From Chitinophagaceae bacterium (GTDB lineage: Bacteria > Bacteroidota > Bacteroidia > Chitinophagales > Chitinophagaceae): 64,000 nucleotides of DNA. This document shows, piece after piece, positions 27,402-37,694 of the stretch. Position 1 is the stretch's first letter; each line of letters opens with the position of its first letter. A program made the position numbers and the translations under genes. The notes under the pieces are model-generated. The model saw only the letters and a program-made list of their open reading frames with translations. It was not told the origin of the DNA and ran no database searches. The stretch covers positions 1 to 64,000 of the forward strand of contig JAMLHL010000018.1 of assembly GCA_023957125.1 (NCBI GenBank). Direction: 5' to 3'.

Positions 27402-29639
27402 CTAATCAATCATTTTAAGATACCTGCCCATCCAGTAAGGCAGCAGCCAAAACACAGGCTCCCGCTCCCTGTTGGGATAGCTGCTGACTGCGTCCCAGGG
27501 GTTTTTATCCCAGCGGATAGCTGTACGGATAGCCGGCGGAGGCAAAGTGTTGATCTGCCACTCATCCAATACGGGTTCGTGTACTATTTTTACATCTTCT
27601 CTTTTGCGGTGATCAAATGTCCAGCCTACCAGATCCAAAGGCGTGTCTGTTAAAAATTCCACCGAAGACTTTAATTCGGTTTTTTTGTTCCTTGCATAAC
27701 AGTACAGGAAATTGATCAAAGGACTTTGGTCGCCTTTCCTTTTTTCCATCCATTGATCAAATTGAGTTTCATAAAAAGCTTTGAGTTCCGCATCTTTTTC
27801 GCAACCAATAAGAATTGGGTACATATAACACTGGAGGATCATATCGAAATAAATATAGAATGCGGGGTTTTGCCGTGAAATTTTTGACATATTGTCGAGA
27901 TAATGTTCTTCCCGGATCAGTTTCCCGTAATGTTCCTGGTATTTGCTTTCTCCGGTCATGTGATAAGCGAGTTTGAGAAAGGCCAGTAGTTCCATTGAAT
28001 TCTGGTAGCGGTCGGGGAGCCATTCCGGATCCCGGTTGAGCATTTCGGGGCTCCATACCGACCAGCGCGTGTGGGCGCCATCCACGTCCATCATGTTATA
28101 GTTGTTGCGAATCAGGTGGTCCACCAGCCTGGCAACGTGCGCTGCAACCCTTTTCTTTTCCTGGTCGTCGGCCACCAGTTCATAATAAAAATAGTAGCCG
28201 AACATGTGGCCGCACCATTCGTCGCTGCTGGTATCTCCTTTCCACAACCATTTCCCGTCTTTCGATTTGTGCCAGCGTGTTTCTACCGGTTTGAATCGCG
28301 GTTCTTTCACCATTTCATCGGCTAATTGACGTTCGGTATAGGTGGTGTTGGGATCGTGAACACGATCGCCCCAACTGACGGGTACAATGGTCCGGGCAAA
28401 AAAGCCATCGGTGCCCGTTATCGTTTGTAAAAGTTTCAGGAACTCAAAAGCTTTCTTCGCTTTTTCCTTCGCGTCTTTGTCTTTTGTGGCGGCATACCTG
28501 AAGGATTCCATGGCCAGGTAGTTACCGGTGAATTCCCCGTCGTTGTCATCGTCTTCGGGTTGCCAGTTGTTCAGATCCTCCGGATTTTGAAGTTTTATGG
28601 GCCCCGATATCCAGGGCTCCCTGATGTGGCGCTGCATGGTGATGTCATAAAAATAATCCTGCTTTTGCGCCAGGGTCATTTTTCTTCTCTTTATAGCGCT
28701 CACTCCTCCGGGGGTGCCTATCCACGCATTGCCTTCGTCATCAAACGCGATGTCTGTTACCCGATCGTTCAGCAGCCATCGCCGGCCAAACCGGAGCGTA
28801 GGTGTGCCGTCGGGCGCATATCTCACTACCCCCACGTCCGTACCGGTCCACATGGCGCCGTCCGGAGACCGTTTTATACAATTTACATAAATAGAAGGCA
28901 GCCCTTCGGTGGGGCGAAGCGCTCCTGTTTTTTGAAGGTTTTGAAGAATGCTTACTCCTCCCAGTCCGCCCGCCCATAAGCGTTGCTGATCGTCAAGCGC
29001 CAGTCCTTTTATATAAGCGCTGATCAAAATGCTGGTATCCATAAAGTGCTGAACCTGGTCGTTGTTGATCCGGTACAGCCCCACGTCACTGGCCACCCAT
29101 ACAGCGCCGTCATTTGCTGCAATTGCTTTCCTGACCGACCGGGCGATGGTATAATTTTTTTTAATAAAGCGGTTTTGGTTTAAAAGCCATACCCCTTTCG
29201 GGCCAAAGGCGTAAAGGCCGGAGGGCGCTGCGCATAATGCGGAAACGGGACCTTCCGTTCCTTTTATTTTTTGCAAGCGGTTGCTGTTAAATGAATAAAC
29301 TCCATTCCAGGTGCCCATCCATACGTTGCCATGTCCATCGGTGATGACTGTATAAGCAGGGCCTTTGTCTTCCCCGTTGATCATGCTGTTCCATTCTTTG
29401 GCATCTTTTTTCTTCATCAATATGCCTTCAGCCGTAGCAATCCAGATATTGGAGGCATCATCCACCGCGATACGCCGCACCTCGTTTTCCGAAGCGGTTT
29501 TTCCTATCCGGTAGGCTTCATGGTATTCCTGCCAGAAGGCGGTATCTTTCATTTGTGTTGGAGAAGAGCCGGGCTGTGCGGTAATGAATTGACTCAGGCA
29601 GACGACGAGAAGAAAAACCGGCACGCTTCTTTTCATCAT
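27402..29639 (-). CDS. Exported propeller plus alpha/alpha-barrel protein
   Basis: About 745 residues from the ATG pair at 29634-29639, which gives a signal peptide (MMKRSVPVFLLVVCLSQFITAQ). Residues about 40-330 are two-component-regulator-propeller-like blades (NIWIATAEGILM, NVWMGTWNGVYSF, AVWVASDVGLYRI, RLWAGGLGGVSIL, AMWTGTDVGVVRY, NAWIGTPGGVSAI). Instead of a kinase, the rest (about 350-745) is helical and glycosidase-like (WCGHMFGYYFYYELVAD, DGAHTRWSVWSPE, NSMELLAFLKLAYHMTG). The architecture suggests a secreted glycan-active or glycan-binding protein. The frame is also open to 29750 through a leader shared with the esterase. Confidence 0.75.
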   Translation of the reverse strand: MMKRSVPVFLLVVCLSQFITAQPGSSPTQMKDTAFWQEYHEAYRIGKTASENEVRRIAVDDASNIWIATAEGILMKKKDAKEWNSMINGEDKGPAYTVITDGHGNVWMGTWNGVYSFNSNRLQKIKGTEGPVSALCAAPSGLYAFGPKGVWLLNQNRFIKKNYTIARSVRKAIAANDGAVWVASDVGLYRINNDQVQHFMDTSILISAYIKGLALDDQQRLWAGGLGGVSILQNLQKTGALRPTEGLPSIYVNCIKRSPDGAMWTGTDVGVVRYAPDGTPTLRFGRRWLLNDRVTDIAFDDEGNAWIGTPGGVSAIKRRKMTLAQKQDYFYDITMQRHIREPWISGPIKLQNPEDLNNWQPEDDDNDGEFTGNYLAMESFRYAATKDKDAKEKAKKAFEFLKLLQTITGTDGFFARTIVPVSWGDRVHDPNTTYTERQLADEMVKEPRFKPVETRWHKSKDGKWLWKGDTSSDEWCGHMFGYYFYYELVADDQEKKRVAAHVARLVDHLIRNNYNMMDVDGAHTRWSVWSPEMLNRDPEWLPDRYQNSMELLAFLKLAYHMTGESKYQEHYGKLIREEHYLDNMSKISRQNPAFYIYFDMILQCYMYPILIGCEKDAELKAFYETQFDQWMEKRKGDQSPLINFLYCYARNKKTELKSSVEFLTDTPLDLVGWTFDHRKREDVKIVHEPVLDEWQINTLPPPAIRTAIRWDKNPWDAVSSYPNREREPVFWLLPYWMGRYLKMID

Positions 29640-29750
29640 CACAACGGCTGCAGGCGTAATCGCCTTCTCTTCGGGCACACCCTCACCGGGGTTGAAATGA
29701 GAGGTTATTAAAGGGGAAAGGAAATTGATCGGAGCGCTGAGATATTGCAT
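29640..29750 (-). repeat. Duplicated 5' leader, copy 2
   Basis: In frame with the gene at 27402-29639 and starting with an ATG, it encodes QYLSAPINFLS, then ITSHFNPGEG and KAITPAAVV, a near copy of the esterase N-terminus. A second signal peptide follows immediately, so the copy is probably a leftover of duplication rather than part of the mature protein. Confidence 0.65.
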
Positions 29751-30054
29751 ATTCTGTTTTGTAAATGCCTTGAAATAATCTACGATGAATTGACAGGTAT
29801 TCTGCTGTTGAAAACGTAAATGTTTGTTCGCCCTGTCTTAGATATTCATCAAAACTATCCATTGAATTGTCTGGCATGATTTATTCGATTGCTAAAATAC
29901 TTTATAAAAATCCGTATTCATGGTTTGCGACTCATTTTCCGGCATGGTATAAGTTAAAGAGTTCGCCGGTTATTTCCACTCAATGCCGGAAATTTCCCGC
30001 GGGTTGCGCGGATTGTAGCTGATGGGCGGAGTGTGAGATTATTCTATAATAAAC
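29751..30054. other. Intergenic region, nothing recognised
   Basis: Lies between the propeller gene and the terminator beyond susD. It must contain the promoter of the propeller gene. A short open frame (29683-29877) crosses it but shows no family resemblance. Confidence 0.45.
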
Positions 30055-30089
30055 AAGACAGCGAGCTGGAGAAACCAACCCGCTGTCTT
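30055..30089. terminator. Hairpin terminator downstream of susD remnant
   Basis: Perfect 9-bp arms AAGACAGCG / CGCTGTCTT around a 17-base loop, with T-runs outside on both strands. It lies about 50 bp beyond the susD stop. Confidence 0.65.
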
Positions 30090-30140
30090 TTTGCTGATCA
30101 TGTAGGTTCTTCACTGCATTGTCTCTAATTGACGAATTCG

Positions 30141-31884
30141 TTACTGCAATATCCACATTTTGGTAGAGGGCAGATCCTTGCCTCCCATTGCAGATACAGC
30201 TGCATCGTATTGTTCTTTGTTGTTGCTCAATTCATCCTGGGGGTACATGTAACGTTGCGGGTAAGTGTACGTGGAGAATGACTCCACTATTTTTTGGATG
30301 AACGCGGGTTTGCCGGTACGCCTGTAATCTGTATAAGCCTCCGTATGGTTGGTAACCAGCAAAGACAGCCATTTCTGGAGAGCGATCTTATCAAGATCTG
30401 CATTGCTACCGTCCAAGGCTACCGTGGGCTTTGCATAATAGTTACTGAAATTATCCACGATCTTGTCTGAACCGATATGGCTTGCTGGCTTGGTACCGTT
30501 CTCGATCTGCCACCTTTCAAAGGATAACCGGATACCATTTTCGTAATGATCCTTAACCGTCCCGGCAGATATCCATCCTTTCTGACGGGCTTCGGCAAGC
30601 AGGAATGCCATTTCACTGGCCTCCATCATTACCGCTTTAAGACGGGGGTCAGTGGTTTTGGCAATCAATTGCGAAAACCCGGTAAGACGACGATTGTCAT
30701 AAAAGCTGTTGTTGTTTAGTGTTCCGGCGGAACTTGCATATTGGGTATTAACGTTTATTGGATGCGGAGCGCCAATCCATTGGGCATCTAATTCATAAGG
30801 TACTGTTATGGCATTACCGTCAAGGTCTCTTCCGTTTGCCTGCATTTCTGTCGAGCTATATTCCGAGGAAGGATAATAAGTAACCTTATACGTGAAGCCA
30901 TTGATCTTGATGTCTTCGCTGGATTCTGTAGCTTTTGCCGATATCGGGGAAAGCGCCGGGGCAAATATAACGTACATGCGCGGATCATCAAGAGCTACCA
31001 TCTGGTCTATCAGGTACTTGGAGGGCTTCTGCTCGGTGAAGTCATTACTCAGAGCTGATTTTCCCCAATTGGTAAGATACATGATTCATCTTTGTATGCC
31101 GGGAATTCAAGTACGGCATTCTCAGCTACCGTGGATATATAATTCCCACTGCTGGCAATCTGCTGCATCTCTCCGCTTAGATCCTTCCCGCTTTCTTGAA
31201 AGGCTCGTAGGAATGTACCATTAATCTGAATTTCAGGGAATTGGCGAACTTTAACCATTTGGTCCGGTCTCCCTTAAACAGTACATCGTGGTCGCTTGGC
31301 AGCCCTTTGCTGTTGGGGTCCGACAAAATGGTCACCGCGTTATCTAACAGGGTAAACATCTGCTCATATATTTCCTTTTGCGTATCGAATTTGGGAGCAA
31401 TGACACCCTCTCTGCCCTGATTTGCATCGCTGGAAGGAACATCCCCGTATTTTTCGGTAAGATAAGCGTCAACAACACATTTTCAGAATATCGCCGGCAG
31501 CCACATTCGCCATATTATTTTCATTGGTTGCTAATTCTCTGAGGACGGCCAGTTTTCTTAACTGGTTGGTATAAGGATTCTGCTCTTCGTAGTTCCAATC
31601 CTTATCTCTGGCACTATATAGCGTAGCGGCCTGTGAGGCGCCATTATAGCACTCCAGGAAGTATAGGGTAGCCTCTTCCTTGGGTTCCTCTGTAACCCCT
31701 TTACCATAAGACCTGGCTACTTCTACAATAGAAGATGTGAGGTGATAGCGTGGTCGCTGAAAAATCAACGTAGTGATGTCTCTCTTTCTTTCATTCTAAG
31801 TTGGTCCTTACTACAGGATATGCCTGCTGATAGCAGCGCCCCGAATGCGATATATGTTATTGATTTTTTTATCATAATACTCAT
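30141..31884 (-). pseudogene. SusD/RagB-like lipoprotein gene, multiply frameshifted
   Basis: The ATG at 31884 begins a lipoprotein signal (lipobox SAGISC, then SKD). The family continues in pieces. YHLTSSIVEVARSYGKGV to DILKM spans about 31745-31485. VDAYLTEKYGDVPSSDANQG and MFTLLDNAVTILSDPNSKG span about 31480-31180. VRQFPEIQ ... FPAYKDES runs to 31080. A clean 313-codon C-terminal part runs from MYLTNWGKSAL to MWILQ at 30141. At least four frame changes are needed. Restoring one base in short homopolymers (for example CAATG read as CATG near 31079, TGGG read as TG near 31486) joins the frames. SusD proteins are surface glycan-binding partners of SusC. Recent decay and consensus error are both possible. 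Confidence 0.8.
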
Positions 31885-31908
31885 TTTATAAATTTTGAAT
31901 GATTAGCC

Positions 31909-34900
31909 TTAGAAACTAACACGCCAATTCTTATACCCATAGTACGGATTGGCGGTAACCCGAAAAGTTTACGATACCCATACTTCTTGTTCCATTATAG
32001 AATGCCGTTTCCGGATCTTCATTCATTTTATTTTTTGCCCAGAACATCACGTTCTTGGCAAAAGCGGTAATGGAAATATCCTGACAACGTAACCTTTGTG
32101 CCAGCGATCTATTGAATGTATAGGTAAGGTTAATTTCCTTTATCTTGAACGAAGTAGCATCATGGGTTCTGAACTGGGCGCCGGACCATAGTTCCTGTCC
32201 TTCCATGTTATAAGGATTCATGATGAGCGTTTTGGTGAGATCAATCTCCATTCTGATATAGGCTTCATCCGGAAGGCTCAGCTTTTCTTCGGCAGTCTTG
32301 TCGGACATGTCATAGTTAGGTCTATATAAACCGCATTCCAGTAACCGAGTAACGAGGATCTCCATTGTACATGTCCATCAGTTCCTCCATTAGCTCCCGG
32401 TAGGTTTCAAAACCAGGCTGGGTGGTTTTATCTGATCGAGGGTCGGCATACTCAGTAAACCACCTGCGAAACGACCTCCTGTCCAGTACTCGTTGTATTT
32501 ATCACCATAAAGCGCCATAATATCTGCCATACCGTCGTCAATCATGATCTTCTGGGTTTCGGAAATGAATATTCCGCCTTGCCTGTAGCTGGCAACGATA
32601 TTAAGCCGGAAGTTCTTGTACCTGGCATCCGCCCCAAACCCATAGATGGCTTTGGGATTTACATTGCCAAGAAATCCATTTTGCCTGATATAGTCTGTGG
32701 TTGTAACGGCCTGATCAATGATACCTTCAGGACCGGTCAGCATCATGCCTTTATATTTCCCGGTTTGGATATAGCCGATCAGTTCTTTTTGCATACAGGT
32801 CTCCTACGTGGGCACCTTTGAACAAAGGCAGTTGAACTGCTCCATCATAGTCATAAAAGCGCTCAACAAAGCGAGGATCCAGTTCGTCTATAACCGCTTT
32901 AAAAGTGGTGATATTTCCGGTAAGGTTTACGCCAGTCTTTGGTACGTACAGGCGTTACCGTTAAAGCCGCTTCAATCCCATTAGACTTTACCGAACCCAT
33001 ATTGGTAAGCATATACGGGTTTCCTGTTGATCTCAGCACCGGAAGAGGTTGGATCTGGTTGATATGATTTTTGGAATAAACGGTAAACTCACCCGCTATG
33101 CGGTTATCTGCGGCCCTGAAATCTATACCCGCTTCTTTGGTCACGGGTGAGGCTCCGGGGCGAATATTGTCATCAATCAGATCACCGCTAATGGTTCCCA
33201 TGGCTACACCACCCCAGCTGCCGCCTGTGCCGTAGCGGTGTGATGGGTTTCCCGATATTATAGCCGGTTTCCGCGTAGCCCCCCCGCAACTTGAGGAAGT
33301 TGACCACATTACCCATGTTTGAAGGTTTCCGAGGCTATCAGGTCGGGGATGCCGGGATAGAAATGATGGTCTTTTTCATGCGGCAGGATGCCTACCCAGT
33401 CATTACGACCTGACAGTTCCACATAAACCATATCCTGCCACCCGATCGCTGTGGCATAGGCGCCGTAATTGCGACCGGGATAACTGCATAAGGCGGCACC
33501 CTTCGGACGTCATCAGGCAAGAGAAATTTGAAGTTAAATGAGTTCGGTAATGTCAGGTTATTACCGCTGAATCCTGAACTGTTGCTTTCGCCATAATTAT
33601 AGGAGAAACCGCCCAACGCATCGAGGGACAGCTTGCCCTCCAGAAAACGCTTATTATAGGCAAGCAGCACATCATTCCTTACATTAAGGTTATTGCTGTG
33701 TTGCTGCTCATATCCACCTAACTCTGCCCTTTCCGCTCCCCAGGGGAGTTTTTCTTTCGAAATCAAAGATCTCCTTGCTGATGCCCGAGCGCAGGGTAAG
33801 CATAAGGGGGTCTGTTATCCTGTAGTCCAACTGTATTTTCCCGAAGAACACGTCTTTCGTATAGGTACGGATAATGTTTCTGGCGGCAGAAATAAGGTCC
33901 GTTTTACCTACTGCATCAGGTCTCAGACGATCTTGTCCAGGTTTCTTCAGGTAAGGCGTGTTCTGATACATCCCTTCATGACTCCATCCCAGTTGGTGTA
34001 CCAGGGATCAGCCTGTTCCCATACAGACATTTTGAACATATTGATCGGCATTGACATGGCATGTGCCAGGGGATTGTCTTCCCTTTTATCCTGAATGTGT
34101 GACTGATTAGGCACGAATGTATGCGACCATGAACGCCTGTGAGGATACGGAAAGCCTGTCGTTTAAATTGTATTTACCATCAAAGGAAACACTATTCCGG
34201 GTTGTTTTGTTGCCGGGTATTACGGCATTATATACCATATTTCCCAGATTGAGCCGGTAGTTACCCTTGTCATAGTTTCCGGAATTTACTGACACGTCAT
34301 TGTCGGTCATGATGCCGGTTTTCAGGAAGGCCCAGCAGCGGGTTCTGGTCGCCACGAGCTTCGAGAACAGATTTTTCCCACTCCTGTGTAAGCAGGTTCC
34401 ACCGCCATACCGGCTCGTTGTTGTTCACGTTATCATCAATAGCCCATCCCAGTCCTTTTTTATCCTCGGTCAAAGCGCTGCCGTCCTCATCGCCCTGAAA
34501 AAACCTGCGCTGAACGGGAGGAGCGCTATAGGCCTGATCGAAAGAGGTGGCGCTGTTCACCGAAACGCCAAGTCCCTTTTTGGCGTTTGCACCGGATTTG
34601 GTAGTGATCAGGATCACGCCGTTACCCGCAGAAGATCCGTAAAGCGCAGACGCACTGGCGCCTTTCAGCACAGAAATACTTTCTATATCGTTGGGATTAA
34701 GGCTGGAGATAAAGTTCCCTACATCAATGTTGATAGCCCCTACCTGGTTGGAACTTAGCGCTACACGTTCAGTACGACCAGGGGCTGGGTTTCATTGTTG
34801 ATGTTCCTTTTGTCATTTAATATCCCACCTAGAGAGGAAGCGCCGCGTATGTTGAACATTACCGATGAAGTGGGGGGAAGAGGTAGACTGTTCATCTGAA

Positions 34901-35714
34901 CGCCGGTTACCTTACCTTCTATTGATTTTAATATATTGGAAGCGCCGCCTGTTTCCATGTCTTTGGCGTCCACAGAAGAAATACTGTACCCCAAAGATCT
35001 TTTCGCCTTTTTCATTCCAAGAGAAGTTACTACCACCTTCTCCAACTCCTGAGCAGAAGCGACTAAAGTAATGTTGATGTTACCCCTGCCGTTCACTGCC
35101 ACTTCCTGGGTAGCATATCCAATGGATGTGATAACCAATGTAGCTGAGTTGTTGAAACATTAAAGGGTATAATTCCCGTAATTGTCAGTTGTGGTCGCAT
35201 TGTTCGTTCCTCTTTCGGTTACTGTTGCACCGGCTACAGCACCGTTTTCATCGCTGACCCTGCCGCTTACGGTAAAGTCAACTGCAGCGCTGGTAATCAC
35301 GGCAGCGGGAACAGCAAAATGTTGTTCTTCTCTTTTTGGTACATCCTGCCTGATCACATATACGTCCTTTATTTTTTCAAATACCAGTCCGGCAGTAGAT
35401 AAAACCCTGCTGAGCACCTGGTCGGGATTGCTTTGCCCGGAAGCGTCCAGCGCGTCATAATTTACTCTTACTGATCTGAGGCTGTTGGATTCATAGCTGT
35501 AATAGATGTTTTGATACGTTTGCTTAAAATCGTGCATGAATTCCTGCAGGGAAGCTGTTTTTAAATCAGTTTCCGTAACAGGTTCGCTGTTTCCGAGGGA
35601 GGGGGTAAGGGCGGCTAAATCCTGAGCCCGGGGCCCGGTTGAGGCGGCTAAAAATAGCGCAACCGTCAACATTATCCCTAAGCAGCGTACTGAAAAAGAT
35701 GATTTTTCTTTCAT
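31909..35714 (-). pseudogene. SusC-like TonB-dependent transporter gene, multiply frameshifted
   Basis: Pieces in order on the minus strand: signal peptide and an STN-like domain (35714 to about 35350), a carboxypeptidase-regulatory-like domain (VSGRVSDENGAVAGATV), the plug with GMKKAKRSLGYSISSVDAKD, SIEGKVTGVQM and ASALYGSSAGNGVILITTKSG, then barrel segments down to an end that would read NPYYGYKNWRVSF with a TAA at 31909-31911. At least eight frame changes interrupt it. Several sit in homopolymers: near 35160 a gained T and a lost A compensate within about 12 bases, and near 34340 an extra C shifts the frame. The intact protein would be about 1,270 residues. The start overlaps the fecR stop (ATGA). 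Confidence 0.85.
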
Positions 35715-36270
35715 AACTGTCTTGATTGAGGGTTAATAATGATTAAATGTTGGTTTTGTGTTTGTATGCTGATGTTTAAAGTTTTTTCAATCACCCGGAT
35801 AAGGGTGGACAGATCATTTACCGATACCACGGCGGTGATCTGGAGATGGCGCTGATCAGGAGAGGTGAAGATCATCTCCATGCCATAGTATTCATTGATC
35901 AGCCGCGCTATGGTTTGCAGGGAGGTTTCGGAAAAATGCCATTCCCCCAGCTTCCAGGCAGCAGTATATAGCTCCGTGTTGGTTTTGGCAGTAATTAATT
36001 CATTGTGAAGGGTATCTACATTGAGTGTGTAGCCGGCTTCGAGATATACGGTTTTTCTTTTGTCTTTTTCCAGGGTAACGTTGATCTTCCCGCTCGTGAG
36101 CACTATGTCGGTTGCTTTGGAGTGAGCATTAACATTGAACTCTGTACCCGTAACGTAGATCCTGAGCTGATCTGCGTGAACAATGAAGGGCGTGAGGGAA
36201 GGGGTTTGCTTCACCTGGAAATAAGCATTGCCCTTCAATACAACTTCCCTGACGGAGGCGGTTGCAAAAT
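35711..36270 (-). pseudogene. FecR-family anti-sigma gene, 5' end lost
   Basis: The remaining part runs from DFATASVREVVLKGNAYFQV through the FecR core (GTEFNVNAHSKATDIVLTSG) to a DUF4974-type end (WHFSETSLQTIARLINEYYG, IVINPQ-like tail). FecR proteins relay SusC occupancy to an ECF sigma factor. The cytoplasmic end, the membrane helix and the neighbouring sigma gene that normally precede it are missing. The frame meets a stop exactly where the 96-bp repeat array begins at 36271. The break is therefore a deletion or rearrangement joined to the array. Confidence 0.8.
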
Positions 36271-36348
36271 CGACCGCTGTTCATTCGTCAGGGCAGGCAT
36301 TTTCATATTTTCACATTTCCACATTTTCAAATTATTACCGCGGTCTGA
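36271..36348. repeat. 96-bp REP-like repeat, left copy cut by IS110
   Basis: 78 bases from CGACCGCTGTTCATTC to CGCGGTCTGA match the units at 37695-37917. The copy is truncated on its left by the fecR junction and on its right by the insertion sequence, with the break inside the palindromic part at the GA dinucleotide (36347-36348). Confidence 0.85.
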
Positions 36349-36384
36349 TTGTTATGACTTCACCAAATAAATTTTTCAGTTTTT

Positions 36385-37410
36385 TCAGACTGCCTTTTCG
36401 TAGTTATTCACATAAGGGCACCGGCTGTTGACAACGGCAGCAACTCTCAGTACAATTTTATTCCGGATCGCATTTAATACACTCATACTGTGCTTGCCTT
36501 CTGCTTTTTTGCGATCATAATAATCCCTGAATTCTGCATAATTCTGAATGCAGCTGAGGGCTGCCATGTGCAGCAATCTTTTCAAGTCTTTGTTGGCCAT
36601 TCTGTGCACCCGACTTCGTCCCTTGACGCTGATGCCACTACGATGCTCAAAAGGAACTACTCCTGCGTAACAAGCCAACTGTTTCCCGCTCACTTTGATG
36701 GCAAAATTATTCGTGCAACAAATTAAATACACTGCTGTAATGTGTCCAATGCCGGGGATTGTTTTGAGCAGATCATAATTAGCCAATACCATTTCATCTT
36801 CTTTGATGATTTTCAGGATTTCAACCTCTATATTTTTTATGGATTTTGATAGTCCGGCTATGGCGGTTTTATGCGCTTGTTCCATTACCTTTTGAACTGC
36901 CTTGTCGTTGATATCTTTCAGTTCTTTCAGATAGGTTTTAATGGCGTTCATCTGACCTAACAATTTGGTGCGACTGGTCATCAGGTCTTTCAGCAATACG
37001 AGCTTCTTATTGAGGCGTGGCGTAGCTTTGAGATCATCAGCATGTTTATGTGCATAGTTGCAGAGGCGTATGCTGTCTATCCTGTCATTTTTGCCTCTGG
37101 CGATGCCAAAACTCCATTTAATGTCTGCCGCATTGCCAATATACAGTGGCAAATTTTTGTCGCTGCAAAACGACCATAAATGTCGCTGATAGATACCCGT
37201 ATTTTCCATCACAACGAGCGTATTTTCCTCATAGGAAACCCGAAACAACTTCAACCATTTTTCAAACGCTTTTATCCCGGTTACGTTGTTATCAAAACGT
37301 TGGGTTTGCACGGGTTGTTTACCGGATGTTTTTACCACCAGTAAGCTGGCATCAAACCACAACTTTGAGATGTCAATACCAATAAAGTTTTGTTGTTTCT
37401 CATTCATCAT
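36385..37410 (-). CDS. IS110-family DEDD transposase (bridge-RNA recombinase)
   Basis: A 341-residue recombinase. The RuvC-like DEDD site is visible as D13 in GIDISK, E69 in VVMENTG, and D109/D112 in KNDRIDS. A coiled-coil linker follows. The Transposase_20 domain has LKTIPGIGHITAVYL, FAIKVSGKQLACYAGVVPFE and SGISVKGRSRVHRMANK, and the expected catalytic Ser lies in the latter region or in HSMSVLNAIRNK. The ATG pair at 37405-37410 (MMNEKQQNF) is chosen. The frame is open further upstream to 37728, but that part is the structured noncoding leader. The leader being 5' places it in the IS110 rather than the IS1111 group. Confidence 0.9.
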   Translation of the reverse strand: MMNEKQQNFIGIDISKLWFDASLLVVKTSGKQPVQTQRFDNNVTGIKAFEKWLKLFRVSYEENTLVVMENTGIYQRHLWSFCSDKNLPLYIGNAADIKWSFGIARGKNDRIDSIRLCNYAHKHADDLKATPRLNKKLVLLKDLMTSRTKLLGQMNAIKTYLKELKDINDKAVQKVMEQAHKTAIAGLSKSIKNIEVEILKIIKEDEMVLANYDLLKTIPGIGHITAVYLICCTNNFAIKVSGKQLACYAGVVPFEHRSGISVKGRSRVHRMANKDLKRLLHMAALSCIQNYAEFRDYYDRKKAEGKHSMSVLNAIRNKIVLRVAAVVNSRCPYVNNYEKAV

Positions 37411-37439
37411 TTTAATACTTTTGGATTTATTATATCTAA

Positions 37440-37615
37440 CCTTTTTTGCCCCATCGGCCAAGTCCTTAATAATGGGTCTTAGAGCCCTAATTGTTATATG
37501 GTCACTAAGGGAAAAAGCGGCAGCGGATTTTATCAGACCCTGGGTATTTAACCCTGACCCAACGGTAAATGCGCCGCTGCCGATGGTTAGGTTATCCACA
37601 CAAAATTGTGGATTG
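37440..37615 (-). ncRNA. Candidate bridge RNA of the IS110 element
   Basis: On the transposase strand, 5' to 3': a small hairpin (CCACA/TGTGG, 37611-37596). Next comes a 9-bp stem (CGGCAGCGG/CCGCTGCCG, 37582-37574 with 37526-37518) enclosing a loop that carries GGGTCA (37560-37555), an inner hairpin GGGT-TAAAT-ACCC, and GGTCTGA (37539-37533). Then a second loop, closed by CCTTA/TAAGG, carries ATAACAATT (37497-37489) and TCTAAG (37483-37478). The first pair matches the two sides of the insertion site GGG-TC-AGACC. The second pair matches the two element ends, ATAACAA-TC and TC-CTTTAGA, allowing G-U pairs. This is the expected target-loop/donor-loop layout. The ends of the RNA are approximate. 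Confidence 0.7.
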
Positions 37616-37694
37616 TAAAAGAAAAAAAGTAGCAAAAAAAGAAAAGGGTAATAATAGTAATATGTTTTAATAAATAATAAAAGCAAATCTAAAG

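Noticed and set aside
29683..29877. Open frame of 64 codons upstream of the propeller gene
   Set aside because: It overlaps the duplicated leader in another frame and has no recognisable sequence.
31931..35138. Several separate small genes in the susC region
   Set aside because: Read in order, the fragments spell one SusC protein, so they are pieces of a single frameshifted gene.
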